In this document: piece after piece, positions 53,728 to 62,760 of the stretch
Layout: each line of letters opens with the position of its first letter
Numbering within the stretch: the stretch's first letter is position 1
DNA from: Lysobacter antibioticus HS124
GTDB lineage: Bacteria; Pseudomonadota; Gammaproteobacteria; Xanthomonadales; Xanthomonadaceae
Assembly (NCBI RefSeq): GCF_000336385.2
Contig: NZ_HG424446.1
Coordinates: 1 to 64,000 of the forward strand
DNA: 64,000 nucleotides
Reading direction: 5' to 3'
Notes under the pieces: generated by a model
The model's database searches: none
What the model saw: only the letters and a program-made list of their open reading frames with translations
What the model was told of the DNA's origin: nothing
Translations under genes and position numbers: made by a program

Positions 53728-54221
53728 CCCTGCGCCGCCTTCGCCTGCACGCAGTCCGCGCACATGCCGTGCACTTCCAGCGTCTGCGCCTGCGGCACGA
53801 AGCCCAGTGCGCGCGCCCGGGCTTCGAGCAGATCGACGATGCGCTCGTCTTCCAGTTCGGTCGCCGATTGGCAGCTGTCGCAGATCAGGAACGGCACCGC
53901 GTGCTGGGCGCCGCCCGGGTGATGGCAGCCGACGAAGGCGTTGATCGAGGCCAGCTTGTGGATGAAGCCGTGCTCGAGCAGGAAATCCAGCGCGCGATAG
54001 ATGGTCGGCGGCGCCGCAGCGTCGTGGGTCGCCTTCATCCGGTCGAGCAGGTCGTAGGCCTTCATCGGCCGGCCGGCGTCGGCGATCAGGCGCAGCGCGT
54101 GGGCGCGGATCGGAGTCAGCCGCAGGCCGCGCTGCTCGCAGGCCCGCTCGACCTCGTGCACGAAGGCGTCGCCATCGTGGACGTGGTGCTGGGGATCGGT
54201 GCAGGCGGTGTGGGTGCTCAT
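53724..54221 (-). CDS. zur: Zinc uptake regulator Zur (Fur family)
   Basis: A 165-residue Fur-family repressor: VERACEQRGLRLTPIRAHALRLIADAGRPMKAYDLLDRMKATHDAAAPPTIYRALDFLLEHGFIHKLASINAFVGCHHPGGAQHAVPFLICDSCQSATELED.. with CDSC and CADC for the structural zinc and LASINAFVGCHH typical of Zur, whose partner signature (LxSxxxFVxC) differs from Fur. His-rich N-terminus (HTACTDPQHHVHDG). It lies 40 bases downstream of gltX on the same strand. A textbook Zur box 4 kb away precedes the ZnuD-like receptor and MerC-domain genes. Confidence 0.93.
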   Translation of the reverse strand: MSTHTACTDPQHHVHDGDAFVHEVERACEQRGLRLTPIRAHALRLIADAGRPMKAYDLLDRMKATHDAAAPPTIYRALDFLLEHGFIHKLASINAFVGCHHPGGAQHAVPFLICDSCQSATELEDERIVDLLEARARALGFVPQAQTLEVHGMCADCVQAKAAQG

Positions 54222-54261
54222 GGCGGACTCCGTAGCGCGGCGCGGGCCTGATCGATTCGAC

Positions 54262-55659
54262 CTATGCCGGAATCTTAGTGAGGGCGGCGTCGATACGTTG
54301 CAAGGCCTGCTCGCGGCCGGCCAGATAGACCGTATGCGAGATGTCCGGGCTGACCTGAGTGCCGGTGATCGCCACCCGCATCGGCTGGGCGATCTTGCCC
54401 ATGCCCAGGCCCAAGGCTTCGGCCGTCTCGTGCAGGGCCGCCGCCACGCTCTCCGCGGTCCACGCCGCCAGCGCGGCCAGACGCGTGCGCGCCTCGCTCA
54501 GCGGCGCGTGCGCGGCCGCGGTCAGGTGCTTGGCCACCGCCGCCTCGTCGTACTGCCGCAACGGTCCGTACCAGACCGCCGCGCGCTCGGCCATGTCCTT
54601 GAGCGTCTGCACGCGGTCGCGCAGCGCGATCACCACGTCGGCCGGCGCCGGGCCGGCGGCCAGGTCGTAGCCCTGCTGGCGCAGATGCCATGCCAGGTGC
54701 TTGCCGACCTCGGCCGGATCGTCGTTCTTGAGGTACTGCTGGTTGAGCCAGCCCAGCTTGGCCGCGTCCAGGCGCGAGGCCTTGGAGTTCACGTCCTGGA
54801 GCTGGAACAGCCGGGTCATCTCCTCGATGGAGAAGATTTCCTGGTCGCCGTGCGACCACCCCAGGCGGACCAGGTAGTTCAACAGCGCATGCGGCAGATA
54901 GCCGGCGTCGCGGTACTGCATCACGTCGGCCGCGCCGGTGCGCTTGGACAGCTTGTTGCCCTCCTCGTCGAGGATCATCGGCAAATGCGAGAAATGCGGC
55001 ACCGGCGCGCCCAGCGCCCGGTAGATGTTGATCTGGCGCGGCGTGTTGTTGACATGGTCGTCGCCGCGCACCACATCGGTGATGCCCATGTCCCAGTCGT
55101 CGACGACCACGGCGAAGTTGTAGGTCGGATAGCCGTCGGCGCGGAAGATCACCAGATCGTCGAGCTCGCTGTTGGCGATCTCGATCCGGCCCTTGACCTT
55201 GTCGTCGAACGCGACCGTGCCCTCGAGCGGGTTCTTGAACCGGATCACCCGGTTCGGGTCGTCGCGATAGGGCTCGTTGCGGTCGCGGTAGGCGCCGCTG
55301 TAGCGCGGCTTCTCCTTCGCCGCCATCGCCGCGTCGCGCGCAGCGGCGAGTTCCTCCTTGGTCTCGTAGGCGTAATAGGCGGTGCCGGCGGCGACCATCT
55401 GCTCGGCGACCTCGCGGTAACGCGCCAGGCGGTGGGTCTGGTAGATGGGGCCCTCGTCGTAGTCCAGGCCCAGCCAGTCCATCGCCTCCAGGATCGCATC
55501 GATCGCGGCCTGGGTGCTGCGCTCCTGGTCGGTGTCCTCGATGCGCAGGATGAACTGCCCGCCCGCGCGGCGCGCTTCCAGCCAGCAGTACAGCGCGGTG
55601 CGCGCGCCGCCGATGTGCAGGTAGCCGGTGGGACTGGGGGCGAAGCGGGTGCGGGTCAT
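54262..55659 (-). CDS. gltX: Glutamyl-tRNA synthetase
   Basis: A 465-residue class I aminoacyl-tRNA synthetase that charges tRNA-Glu. It shows the HIGH motif as [21 protein letters not shown] (about 3-23) and the KMSKS motif as [16 protein letters not shown], plus the GltX stretch [11 protein letters not shown]. Full length for the family. It is divergent from lpxH with 136 bases between starts and is followed 40 bases later by zur. Confidence 0.97.
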   Translation of the reverse strand: MTRTRFAPSPTGYLHIGGARTALYCWLEARRAGGQFILRIEDTDQERSTQAAIDAILEAMDWLGLDYDEGPIYQTHRLARYREVAEQMVAAGTAYYAYETKEELAAARDAAMAAKEKPRYSGAYRDRNEPYRDDPNRVIRFKNPLEGTVAFDDKVKGRIEIANSELDDLVIFRADGYPTYNFAVVVDDWDMGITDVVRGDDHVNNTPRQINIYRALGAPVPHFSHLPMILDEEGNKLSKRTGAADVMQYRDAGYLPHALLNYLVRLGWSHGDQEIFSIEEMTRLFQLQDVNSKASRLDAAKLGWLNQQYLKNDDPAEVGKHLAWHLRQQGYDLAAGPAPADVVIALRDRVQTLKDMAERAAVWYGPLRQYDEAAVAKHLTAAAHAPLSEARTRLAALAAWTAESVAAALHETAEALGLGMGKIAQPMRVAITGTQVSPDISHTVYLAGREQALQRIDAALTKIPA

Positions 55660-55795
55660 GCGGGGCTCGGGCGGATCCGGGAAGACCGGCTATTTTAGCG
55701 GATGGACGCGGCCGGGGCCGTCGGGCCGCCGGAACCGGCCCTGGGAGGTCCGCGGCCATGCCGGTGCGGGCGCCGGGCTGGCCTAAACTAGACTC

Positions 55796-56530
55796 ATGAC
55801 CACCCTTTTCATTTCCGACCTGCACCTGGACCCCGAGCGGCCGCAGATCGCCGAGCTGTTCGGCCGCTTCGTCCGCGACGAGGCGCGCGGCGCCGATGCG
55901 CTGTACATCCTCGGCGATCTGTTCGAAGCCTGGGTCGGCGACGACGACCCGGCCGAGACCGGCGCGTTCGTCGCGGCCGAGCTCAAGGCCCTGGCCGAGA
56001 GCGGCGTGCCGGTGCATTTCATTCGCGGCAACCGCGACTTCCTGCTCGGCACCGACTATGCCGCCCGCGCCGGCATGCGCCTGCTGCCGGACCCGTCGGT
56101 GGTGCTGCTGTACGGCCGCCCGACCCTGATCGGCCACGGCGATCAGCTGTGCACCGACGACGTCGCCTACCAGCAGTTCCGCGCCCAGACGCGCCATCCG
56201 GCCTGGCAGGCGCAGTTCCTGGCCCAGCCCCTGGCGGCACGGCTGGCCTTCGCTCAGCAGGCGCGCGCGGCCAGCAAGGCGCACCAGGCCGGGCTGCGCG
56301 ATGCCGGGCGCATGGAAACCATCACCGACGTCTCGCCGCAGACCGTGGCCGAGACCTTCGCCCGCTACGGCATCGACCGCATCATCCACGGCCATACCCA
56401 CCGTCCGGCGGTGCATGCGCTCGAGGTCGGCGGCCGCGCCTGCGAACGCATCGTACTCGGCGACTGGTACGAGCAAGGCTCGGTGCTGCGCGTCGACTGC
56501 GACGGCGCGCGCCTGCAAAGCCTGAGCTGA
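55796..56530 (+). CDS. lpxH: UDP-2,3-diacylglucosamine diphosphatase
   Basis: A 244-residue metallophosphoesterase of lipid A synthesis that hydrolyses UDP-2,3-diacylglucosamine to lipid X and UMP at the inner membrane. The metal signature is complete: [53 protein letters not shown] and [11 protein letters not shown]. The length fits LpxH. A lipoprotein gene follows 21 bases after the stop. Confidence 0.96.
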   Translation: MTTLFISDLHLDPERPQIAELFGRFVRDEARGADALYILGDLFEAWVGDDDPAETGAFVAAELKALAESGVPVHFIRGNRDFLLGTDYAARAGMRLLPDPSVVLLYGRPTLIGHGDQLCTDDVAYQQFRAQTRHPAWQAQFLAQPLAARLAFAQQARAASKAHQAGLRDAGRMETITDVSPQTVAETFARYGIDRIIHGHTHRPAVHALEVGGRACERIVLGDWYEQGSVLRVDCDGARLQSLS

Positions 56531-56551
56531 TCAACCCCCGAGGACGCCCGC

Positions 56552-57688
56552 ATGCGCCTGCCGACCGCCCTGCTCTGCCTGTCCCTGCTTGCCGCATTGC
56601 CGGCCTGCGAGCGCGCCGCGGCGCCGGCCGCCGATACGCCAGGAACCGCAGCGAAAATCGCCCCCGCGGCGACGCCGTCCACTGCGCCTGCGGCGGCTGT
56701 GGCGGCCGCCGGCCCGATCCGCGCCAGCTTCGACTGCGCCGCCGCCCGCAGCTACGGCGAAACGGCGGTCTGCGCCGACGCCGCGCTCGCAGCCAAGGAC
56801 CGCGATCTGGCCGCAGCCTGGCGCGACCTGTCCGAACGCGGCCTGCTGGACGCCGCGGTGCGCGACGCGCAGCGTCGCTGGCGCAGCGAGCGCGATGCCT
56901 GCACCAGCCCGGCCTGCGTCGGCGCCGCCTACGATCGGCGCCTCCAGGCGTTGCGCGATCTGGCCCTGCAACCCGACGGCGACGCCGCGCACCGCCTCGA
57001 CGGCCGCTTCGTCGTCGAGTCGGTCGGGGCCGGCGCGGACTGGATCGAACTGCGCTTCAACGCGGTCGACCTGGCGATGGAAAACGAACGAGTGATCCAG
57101 GTCGGCGACCGCAACGATCCCAAAGTCGAGCGTGCCGCCGGCTCGATCATGAATCTGCAAGTCCAGGCGCGCAGCGCCGAGGGCAAGCGCCTGCTCGCCG
57201 CCTGCGCGACCGGCTGCACCGTCGAAGGCACGGTCGAACAGGCCACACGCGGCGAATGGGTGCTCACGCAATTGCGCGATGTCGCGGCCGGCGCAGCGCC
57301 GTCCGCCGCGGCCGCGCCGATCGAGGTCGGTATCGGCGATCCGCGCCGCGCGCCGCTGTTGGCTGCATTGAAAGCAGTGCTGGCCAAGGATCTCGGCCAA
57401 CCGGTGACCCTGCGGGTGGATCTGCTGCGCGAACAGGACGGCTGGGCCTTCGCCTCGGTGCGCCCACGCACCGCCGACGGCAAGCCGATCGACTTCCTGC
57501 GCACGCGCTATGCCGAGCGCCAGCGCGACGGCGTCCTCGACGGCGACGGCACCTATGCCCTGCTCTCCAGGCGCGGCAGCGCGTGGAAGGTGGTGCAGTT
57601 CGACGTCGGCCCGACCGATGTGGCCTGGGCGGCGTGGCCGGAAGAATTCGGTGCGCCGGCGGCGGTGGTGCAAGTCGCCGCCGACTGA
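56552..57688 (+). CDS. Lipoprotein with LprI-like domain
   Basis: A 378-residue lipoprotein (lipobox LPAC, about Cys19). After an Ala/Pro-rich linker, residues about 59-140 show FDCAAARSYGETAVCADAALAAKDRDLAAAWRDL..QRRWRSERDACTSPACVGAAYDRRLQAL, the Cys-pair pattern of LprI-type lysozyme-inhibitor domains. The C-terminal 200 residues (LAAVNVQ-like beta-rich repeats ending VQVAAD) are unrecognised. GAGGACG precedes the ATG. A lysozyme-inhibitor role is inferred only from the N-terminal half. Confidence 0.75.
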   Translation: MRLPTALLCLSLLAALPACERAAAPAADTPGTAAKIAPAATPSTAPAAAVAAAGPIRASFDCAAARSYGETAVCADAALAAKDRDLAAAWRDLSERGLLDAAVRDAQRRWRSERDACTSPACVGAAYDRRLQALRDLALQPDGDAAHRLDGRFVVESVGAGADWIELRFNAVDLAMENERVIQVGDRNDPKVERAAGSIMNLQVQARSAEGKRLLAACATGCTVEGTVEQATRGEWVLTQLRDVAAGAAPSAAAAPIEVGIGDPRRAPLLAALKAVLAKDLGQPVTLRVDLLREQDGWAFASVRPRTADGKPIDFLRTRYAERQRDGVLDGDGTYALLSRRGSAWKVVQFDVGPTDVAWAAWPEEFGAPAAVVQVAAD

Positions 57689-57710
57689 TACCGGTCAGTG
57701 TCCGAAACGA

Positions 57711-57738
57711 CGACGCCGGCGCCATGGAGCCGGCGTCG
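57711..57738. terminator. Bidirectional terminator between convergent genes
   Basis: A perfect 10-bp stem CGACGCCGGC-gccatgga-GCCGGCGTCG lies between the LprI-like gene (stop 57688, plus) and the TonB receptor (stop 57795, minus). Confidence 0.65.
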
Positions 57739-57794
57739 CGATGAAACGCCGGCCGCGACGACGCCGCAACGCCGCCGCGATCCTTCATCTCCGA

Positions 57795-60062
57795 TCAGAA
57801 CTTCAGTTCGCCGGTCAGGAAGACCTGCCGCGGCGCGCCCGACTGCAGGGTGTAGTTCAAGCCGCGCGGATCGGAGGCGACGAAGCCGTTGGTGCCGATG
57901 CTGCCGAAGTATTCCTTGTCGAACAGGTTGGTCACGTTCAACTGCAGCTTGAACGCGTCGGCCCAGGACAGGTCCTTCCACTCGTACGAGGCGGCGGCGT
58001 CGAATATCCAGAACGCATCGACCTTGGAATCGTTGAGGTATGTCAGATAGCGCTTGTCGGTGTACTTGGCGCCGAGCTGCAGCTGCAAGCCGTCGCGCTC
58101 CCAGCGGACCTCGGTGGCGTACAGGCGCTTGGGCGCGTCGACCACCTGCTTGCCGCGGGTGCGCACCAAGGTGGCGCCGTCGAGGTAGTCGGATTCGTAC
58201 TGCGAGTCGTTGAAGGCCAGCGAGTGGTACCAGCTGAAGCCGGCCAGCGGCTTCCACAGCACGGTCACTTCCGCGCCGCGGCTCTCGACGTCGCCGACGT
58301 TGGCGAAGCTGGAGGCGCAGCCGACAATGCCAGCGCAACGGGCGATCGCCAGCAGGCGGTTCTCGAAGTTCACCCGGTACACCGCGACCGAGGCCTCGAT
58401 CGCATCGCGGCTGGTGCGCAGGCCGGCTTCGAAGGTCTTGGAGCTTTCCGGCTCCAGCGTCGCCACCGCAGCGTTGAACGCCGCCTGCGAGGTCGAATGC
58501 GGGCCGTTGACGCCGGTGCGGAACGCCGACAGGTTCTCGCTGTACGAACCGAAGATTTCCTCGTGTTCGCTGAGCTGCCAGCGCGCGCCGATCTGCGGCA
58601 GGAAATTGTCCTCCGAGACCAGCTTGCCGCTGGCGCGGCTGGCGCCGCCGATCAGGGTCTTGCCGTCGGTCTCCACGCGCAGGCCCTTGAAGCCGGCGTC
58701 GACCGCCAGGCGACCATCGGCGAACTCCATGTGATCGAGCACGTAGTACATGCGCGTATCGGTGTCGAAACGCTGGCGGAACACGCGCTGGTCCGGATTG
58801 CGGTAGAAGAAGATCTCGTTCGGCGGCTCATTGCGGTTGAGATCGTAGAAATTGCGCTGCACGCCGTGATCGTTCTTCTCCAGCCACAGGCCGGCCTGCA
58901 GGCGGTGGTTGCCGATCTGCCAGCTGAGGCTGGGCATGAAGCCGGTGCGCTCGATGTCGTACTCGGTGGTGCGCATGCGCAACGGCACGGTCGGCGAAGT
59001 CGAATACGGCGTGGCCCAATGGCCCTGGCCCTCGTTGCGGTGGTAATAGGCGGTCGCCGCCAGCACCACGTCCGGAGTGACGTTCCAGTCGGCGCTGACA
59101 TAGGCCAGGTCGTCGTCGCGCACGCCGCGGGCGATGTAGTAAGCATCGTCCAGGCTGGTCACGCCGCCGCGGAAGCGGCCCTGTGCGGCGTCGATCGCGC
59201 GCTGCCAGTCCTTGGCGTAGTTGTCCCAATCCATGCCCAGACGCTTGGCCGATTCCAGCGACAGGTCGGCGTAGTCGGTCTCGCGCCGACGCGAAGAATC
59301 GGCATAGCCGCTGATGCGGAAGTCTTCGCCGGAGAACACGAACTTGCCGTTGAACTGCGAGTTGCGCTGCGGGCCCTCGCCCTTCCACTTGTCGGTGGTG
59401 TGGAACACGCCGCTGAGGTAGGCGCTGAAGCCGCCGTGGTCGCCGGTGTCCAGGCGCGCATAGGTGCGGCTGGTGGCGTCGCTGCCGACGGTCTGGGCCA
59501 GGCGCACGCCGAACTCGGCCGAGGGATCGGAGCTGAAGAGGCGCAGCGTGCCGCCGAGGTTGCCCGAGGACGCGGTGTCGATCGCGCCGCTGCCCTGCGA
59601 CAGCTCGGCGCCGGACAGGTTCTCGCTGCTGATCGCGCGGCCGATGTGCAGGCCGTTGTGGTTGCCGTAGCTCATGTCGCCCAGCGGCACGCCGTCGAGG
59701 GTGAAGCCGAGCTGCTGCTGCGAGAAGCCGCGAATGTTGAGCTTGCTCGACCACTCGTAGTTGCCCCAGGGATCGGAGCTCTGGAAGTGCACGCCCGGCA
59801 GCTTGGCCATGACCTTCAGCGGGCTGGTGCCGGCGGCCTCGCGCTGCAGTTCGGCGCGGCCCAGGGCCTGCACCTGGCGGGTCTGGCCGGTGCCGACCAC
59901 CGACACCGTGTCCAGCGTGGTCGCGTCGTCGGCCGGGGCCGCGGCGGCGCCGCTGTCGGCGGCCGCTGCGGGCAAGGGAGCGGCTTCGGCGGCCTGGCCG
60001 CGGCCGGCGTACAGGCACAGCAAAATCGAGGCGGCGAGGAGCGTCGTCTTCGTCGTCGTCAT
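57795..60062 (-). CDS. TonB-dependent outer membrane receptor
   Basis: A 755-residue receptor: signal peptide about 1-24 (LLAASILLCLYAGRGQAAE), TonB-box-like LDTVSVVGTG, plug with KLPGVHFQSSDPWGNYEWSSKLNIRGFSQQQLGFTLDGVPLGD, and a barrel ending NLFDKEYFGSIGTNGFVASDPRGLNYTLQSGAPRQVFLTGELKF with terminal Phe. The plug resembles receptors for siderophores or thiamine-like ligands, but no binding protein or ABC transporter adjoins. Start ATG 60062; a TTG 21 bases upstream is possible. Confidence 0.92.
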   Translation of the reverse strand: MTTTKTTLLAASILLCLYAGRGQAAEAAPLPAAAADSGAAAAPADDATTLDTVSVVGTGQTRQVQALGRAELQREAAGTSPLKVMAKLPGVHFQSSDPWGNYEWSSKLNIRGFSQQQLGFTLDGVPLGDMSYGNHNGLHIGRAISSENLSGAELSQGSGAIDTASSGNLGGTLRLFSSDPSAEFGVRLAQTVGSDATSRTYARLDTGDHGGFSAYLSGVFHTTDKWKGEGPQRNSQFNGKFVFSGEDFRISGYADSSRRRETDYADLSLESAKRLGMDWDNYAKDWQRAIDAAQGRFRGGVTSLDDAYYIARGVRDDDLAYVSADWNVTPDVVLAATAYYHRNEGQGHWATPYSTSPTVPLRMRTTEYDIERTGFMPSLSWQIGNHRLQAGLWLEKNDHGVQRNFYDLNRNEPPNEIFFYRNPDQRVFRQRFDTDTRMYYVLDHMEFADGRLAVDAGFKGLRVETDGKTLIGGASRASGKLVSEDNFLPQIGARWQLSEHEEIFGSYSENLSAFRTGVNGPHSTSQAAFNAAVATLEPESSKTFEAGLRTSRDAIEASVAVYRVNFENRLLAIARCAGIVGCASSFANVGDVESRGAEVTVLWKPLAGFSWYHSLAFNDSQYESDYLDGATLVRTRGKQVVDAPKRLYATEVRWERDGLQLQLGAKYTDKRYLTYLNDSKVDAFWIFDAAASYEWKDLSWADAFKLQLNVTNLFDKEYFGSIGTNGFVASDPRGLNYTLQSGAPRQVFLTGELKF

Positions 60063-60419
60063 TTCAGGGGACTTCCAGATCAAAGTGGCCGCCGCGCGAT
60101 GCGCAGTCCGCTCTTGGGCGGCGTCAGAGCGAAGCCCGGAAGTCTGTCGACTCGGTGTGAACGGGGTATTTCAGATCCGCGTCAGTTGATCGAGTCCGCG
60201 GTTTGGATGTGCGGGGATGGCGATGCGGCGTTGCCGCTATCGACCCGCAGCGGCACGCGAAGAAATCGTCGTCGCTGACCGCAGCCGCAGTCCGAGGACA
60301 TCGGACGATCCCGCCGACCGATCGCCGCCGCCTCATCGGTAGCGAGCCCGCTGGCGCCGGACCACTGATGCCGGCTCAGCCAGTGTCCGCAAAGAACCGC
60401 GTTACGCCGGTCGCACCGG
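60063..60419. other. Gene-free region upstream of the TonB receptor
   Basis: About 357 bases between the receptor start and the immunity-like array. ORFs here are Arg/Pro-rich shadows. It should hold the receptor promoter but no palindrome or Fur-type box was found. Confidence 0.4.
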
Positions 60420-60746
60420 CTACGCTGGCTCGACGGGACCGACCTCGGCAGCAAGCTCTTCGAACAACGCACAGGCCTGCTTGAAGTCTGTGCCGTCGCG
60501 GCTCGGGTACCGCTGCACGAAGCTGGCGACGTTCCATTCGAGGAAGTACCGCAGGGCCTCAGTCTTGCAACCTCCCATCAACACGGCCGGCAAGGAGTGG
60601 CAAAGCTCGCCCCATTCCTCCAGTTCTTTCTTCCGACTCCAGTAACGTATGGACAAGACCGCGCGGCAGCGGATCGCCAGGAGTCCAATTCGCAGCAATT
60701 CAAGCACGACTTCCCGTGCCTGGTCCGAACTCGCACTGTTGTCCAT
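60420..60746 (-). CDS. Small protein of an immunity-like array, unknown function
   Basis: A 108-residue protein (MDNSASSDQAREVVLELLRIGLLAIRCRAV..LEEWGELCHSLPAVLMGGCKTEALRYFLEWNVASFVQRYPSR..FKQACALFEELAAEVGP). Helical, no membrane segment, several Cys. It resembles the all-helical proteins found among polymorphic-toxin immunity genes, but no family was named with confidence. It is the last gene of a minus-strand array that runs from 63917. Confidence 0.65.
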   Translation of the reverse strand: MDNSASSDQAREVVLELLRIGLLAIRCRAVLSIRYWSRKKELEEWGELCHSLPAVLMGGCKTEALRYFLEWNVASFVQRYPSRDGTDFKQACALFEELAAEVGPVEPA

Positions 60747-60830
60747 GTCGTATCAGCCTACCGACCAACCCAAGACCGGCTCCGCAACTACCAATTCAAT
60801 GGCCGCACCGATCGCGCGGGAGTGCCGCGG

Positions 60831-61061
60831 CTATTCGGGCGCATAGAACTTGGGCGGTTTGCCGAACCCCTCCCAGAACGCTGCGAGCCGCCCGCACGCT
60901 GGGCACTCGAAGATGCTCTTCATCTCGCGATGCAAGGCTTCGGCGTCGACTTGGCCGGCATAAGCGTCGTACGCCACATCGCCGATCGCCAGCCATTCGA
61001 TCGGGTTGGGGATCAGGCTGTAATCGAGTTTTTCGCCGCAGGCGCACCAGATTGCGGGCAT
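60831..61061 (-). CDS. Small zinc-ribbon-like protein of the array
   Basis: A 76-residue protein with CACGEKLDYS at the N-terminus and FECPACGRLAAFW in the middle, a Cys4 set that could bind zinc. The segment IEWLAIGDVAYDAYAGQV recurs in the larger protein at 62342-62737. Acidic and single-domain, compatible with an immunity or adaptor role; function unknown. A plausible ribosome site (AGGACGG) precedes the ATG. Confidence 0.6.
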   Translation of the reverse strand: MPAIWCACGEKLDYSLIPNPIEWLAIGDVAYDAYAGQVDAEALHREMKSIFECPACGRLAAFWEGFGKPPKFYAPE

Positions 61062-61110
61062 TCCGTCCTGCCTTATCCAGATAGCAAGCTATAGACGATG
61101 CAACCGAAGC

Positions 61111-61294
61111 TCAAGCTACGACATTCTTCAAGGCGACAGGTGGGATATCCCGACAGAGAAGAACTCCGGCGGCTGCGATATTGAGGCCACACTTCCCGAT
61201 TGTAGCGTCGCCAGATTTGATCGCCCGGGGCGAAACCAAACGCTTTACCGAACTCGATGTCGCTCCATTCGGTGACCGTTTCATGAGTATCCAT
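61111..61294 (-). pseudogene. Small gene with a probable frameshift
   Basis: The start MDTHETVTEWSDIEFGKAFGFAPGDQIWRRYNRE (ATG 61294, GGAG upstream) is sensible protein, but downstream the same frame becomes a poor Arg/Ser tail to 61073 while another frame (KCGLNIAAAGVLLCRDIPPVALKNVVA, stop 61111) continues sensibly. A one-base change near 61190 would join them. It may be a decayed immunity gene or a sequencing error; both frames are open without a stop for over 40 residues. Confidence 0.45.
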
Positions 61295-61302
61295 AACAAG
61301 GT

Positions 61303-61539
61303 TTAGCTCCTGCGGCCTTTTCGCTCATCCTCGATGGCCTCGACGATAGTATCGACAAAACGGTCGTGCTCCATCTTCTGCTTTCGCCAGGCCAGGCTCT
61401 CGTGGACTAGCAACTTGGCACGCCCCAAGTCGACTTCGAATTTCTCAGCAACCTTCGAGATCGTTTCCGTTTTCGAGCAACCGCCGTCTTTCAAGCCGCT
61501 AATGAAGGCCTCGATCATTTCGGATTCTATGCTGGACAC
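61303..61539 (-). CDS. Small helical protein of the array
   Basis: A 78-residue protein. The GTG at 61539 follows GGGAGG by 5 bases and starts 1 base after the upstream gene's stop. Sequence ESEMIEAFISGLKDGGCSKTETISKVAEKFEVDLGRAKLLVHESLAWRKQKMEHDRFVDTIVEAIEDERKG is helical and acidic-basic, with an HTH-like feel (SKTETISKVAEKFEVDLGRAKLLV). It could be an immunity protein or a small regulator; not recognised. Confidence 0.65.
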   Translation of the reverse strand: MSSIESEMIEAFISGLKDGGCSKTETISKVAEKFEVDLGRAKLLVHESLAWRKQKMEHDRFVDTIVEAIEDERKGRRS

Positions 61540-61540
61540 C

Positions 61541-61915
61541 CTAGCCTCCCTCGCGATCAACGCCCCATCTTTCATGCACCGCAATCGCAGGCAGATTGCA
61601 CGTGTTGGCTACAAATCGCGCAAGCCACCCGGAAATATCGTGCATCCTGCCGTGCAGAACTTCCTCGATCGAATCGTCGGTGCACAGTTCCAATCCAAAC
61701 CATGCCCCATCTTCCTCGGGCCATCGGCTTAGCCAAGCCTCGAAGCCGAACGCTTCAGCGAAACCCACCTCCTCGAATGGCTCGTACTCCTCGGGCTCGA
61801 TCGAGAAGCCGTCGATCTCGAAGGCATCCGCAAGCAGGGCGGCCAGATCATGCATATCGCCCGGATAGTAGATACGAACGGCCGCCCTGACCCCGAAGAC
61901 TTCATTTTCGAGCAC
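61541..61915 (-). CDS. Acidic small protein of the array
   Basis: A 124-residue, very acidic protein (DDLAALLADAFEIDGFSIEPEEYEPFEEVGFAEAFGFEAWLSRWPEEDGAWFGLELCTDDSIEEVLHGRMHDISGWLARFVANTCNL). The GTG start at 61915 has a strong AGGAGG 8 bases before it. Acidic single-domain proteins like this often bind basic toxin domains, which would fit an immunity role. No family was identified. Confidence 0.7.
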   Translation of the reverse strand: MLENEVFGVRAAVRIYYPGDMHDLAALLADAFEIDGFSIEPEEYEPFEEVGFAEAFGFEAWLSRWPEEDGAWFGLELCTDDSIEEVLHGRMHDISGWLARFVANTCNLPAIAVHERWGVDREGG

Positions 61916-61977
61916 CTCGACCTCCTAGCTTTTCGACTCGCGAAACAGCTTTCGCTGCAATCTTCCGGTACTCCGAA

Positions 61978-62373
61978 TCAACCGCGATCGAAATCTATCA
62001 GATCGTCGATAGCCTGCCGCAGCCATTCGTAGAAACTGTCGTAACTGGCGCGCCGTTCCCAGCCACTCGATGCAAAGTCGTGTATCACCACCACCCGATC
62101 CGGCTCTGCGGCGTCCCAGCAAGCGGTATCGTCGTTGTCCTGGCGCCGCGCGAACGGCACCAACGAGCGCTGCGGGTAGCGCGCACGCAGACCTTCGTTC
62201 GCCGCGCGCAACGCTTCGCCACCGAGCAGGCACCATGGCTCCAGATCAAGCAGGCCGAGTTCCACGATGCGCAGGAATTGCGCCGGGTAGACAAAGCCGG
62301 TGGGCAATCGATCCGGTGCCAGGACCATGCTCGACGCCCTATCAACCTTGGGCGATGCCGCTGCGACGCTCAT
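61978..62373 (-). CDS. SUKH-superfamily (SMI1/KNR4-like) immunity-type protein
   Basis: A 131-residue protein: GFVYPAQFLRIVELGLLDLEPWCLLGGEALRAANEGLRARYPQRSLVPFARRQDNDDTACWDAAEPDRVVVIHDFASSGWERRASYDSFYEWLRQAIDDLIDFDR. The run LVPFARRQDNDDTACWD..VVVIHDFASSGWE fits the SUKH/SMI1-KNR4 fold, whose bacterial members are common immunity proteins for nuclease and deaminase toxins. Start ATG 62373; its first 32 bases overlap the upstream gene's end. Confidence 0.8.
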   Translation of the reverse strand: MSVAAASPKVDRASSMVLAPDRLPTGFVYPAQFLRIVELGLLDLEPWCLLGGEALRAANEGLRARYPQRSLVPFARRQDNDDTACWDAAEPDRVVVIHDFASSGWERRASYDSFYEWLRQAIDDLIDFDRG

Positions 62374-62737
62374 AATTGAACCAGCCCTTCGATGTCCAAG
62401 GCACCCCTCCCCCACGTTGCATCATCCGCTCCATCGATGTGGCTATCGCCGCGTCCGGAGTCCAAACTTCGATGCTCGCCGAAAGTAGTTCGTGCAATCT
62501 CGCTAACTCGATAGGCCCGACCTCGTCGACGGGCGGAAGATCGAGCACCATGCAGTTCTTGACGGCTTTCGAGTAGACGCCAGGATTCGGCCTATCCGCC
62601 TCAGGCCTGTCTCGGACAAAGCCCGACCGGCCCGTCGCACACCGCTGCATCATGCCAGCAAAGTATGCGCGATACGCTACATCGCCGATCGCCAGCCACT
62701 CGATCGACTGGGGAGCAATCATAAGAGATGTCGGCAC
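62342..62737 (-). CDS. Small protein of the array sharing a segment with the zinc-ribbon gene
   Basis: A 131-residue protein starting at GTG 62737 (or ATG 62722). QSIEWLAIGDVAYRAYFAGMMQRC matches IEWLAIGDVAYDAY of the 60831-61061 gene, supported by 32/34 identical bases. The rest (ELARLHELLSASIEVWTPDAAIATSMERMMQRGGG..TSKGWFNYERR) is unrelated. It looks like a recombined immunity-type gene. Confidence 0.6.
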   Translation of the reverse strand: MPTSLMIAPQSIEWLAIGDVAYRAYFAGMMQRCATGRSGFVRDRPEADRPNPGVYSKAVKNCMVLDLPPVDEVGPIELARLHELLSASIEVWTPDAAIATSMERMMQRGGGVPWTSKGWFNYERRSGIAQG

Positions 62738-62760
62738 GAGCTCACTAGATCGTCGGCATC

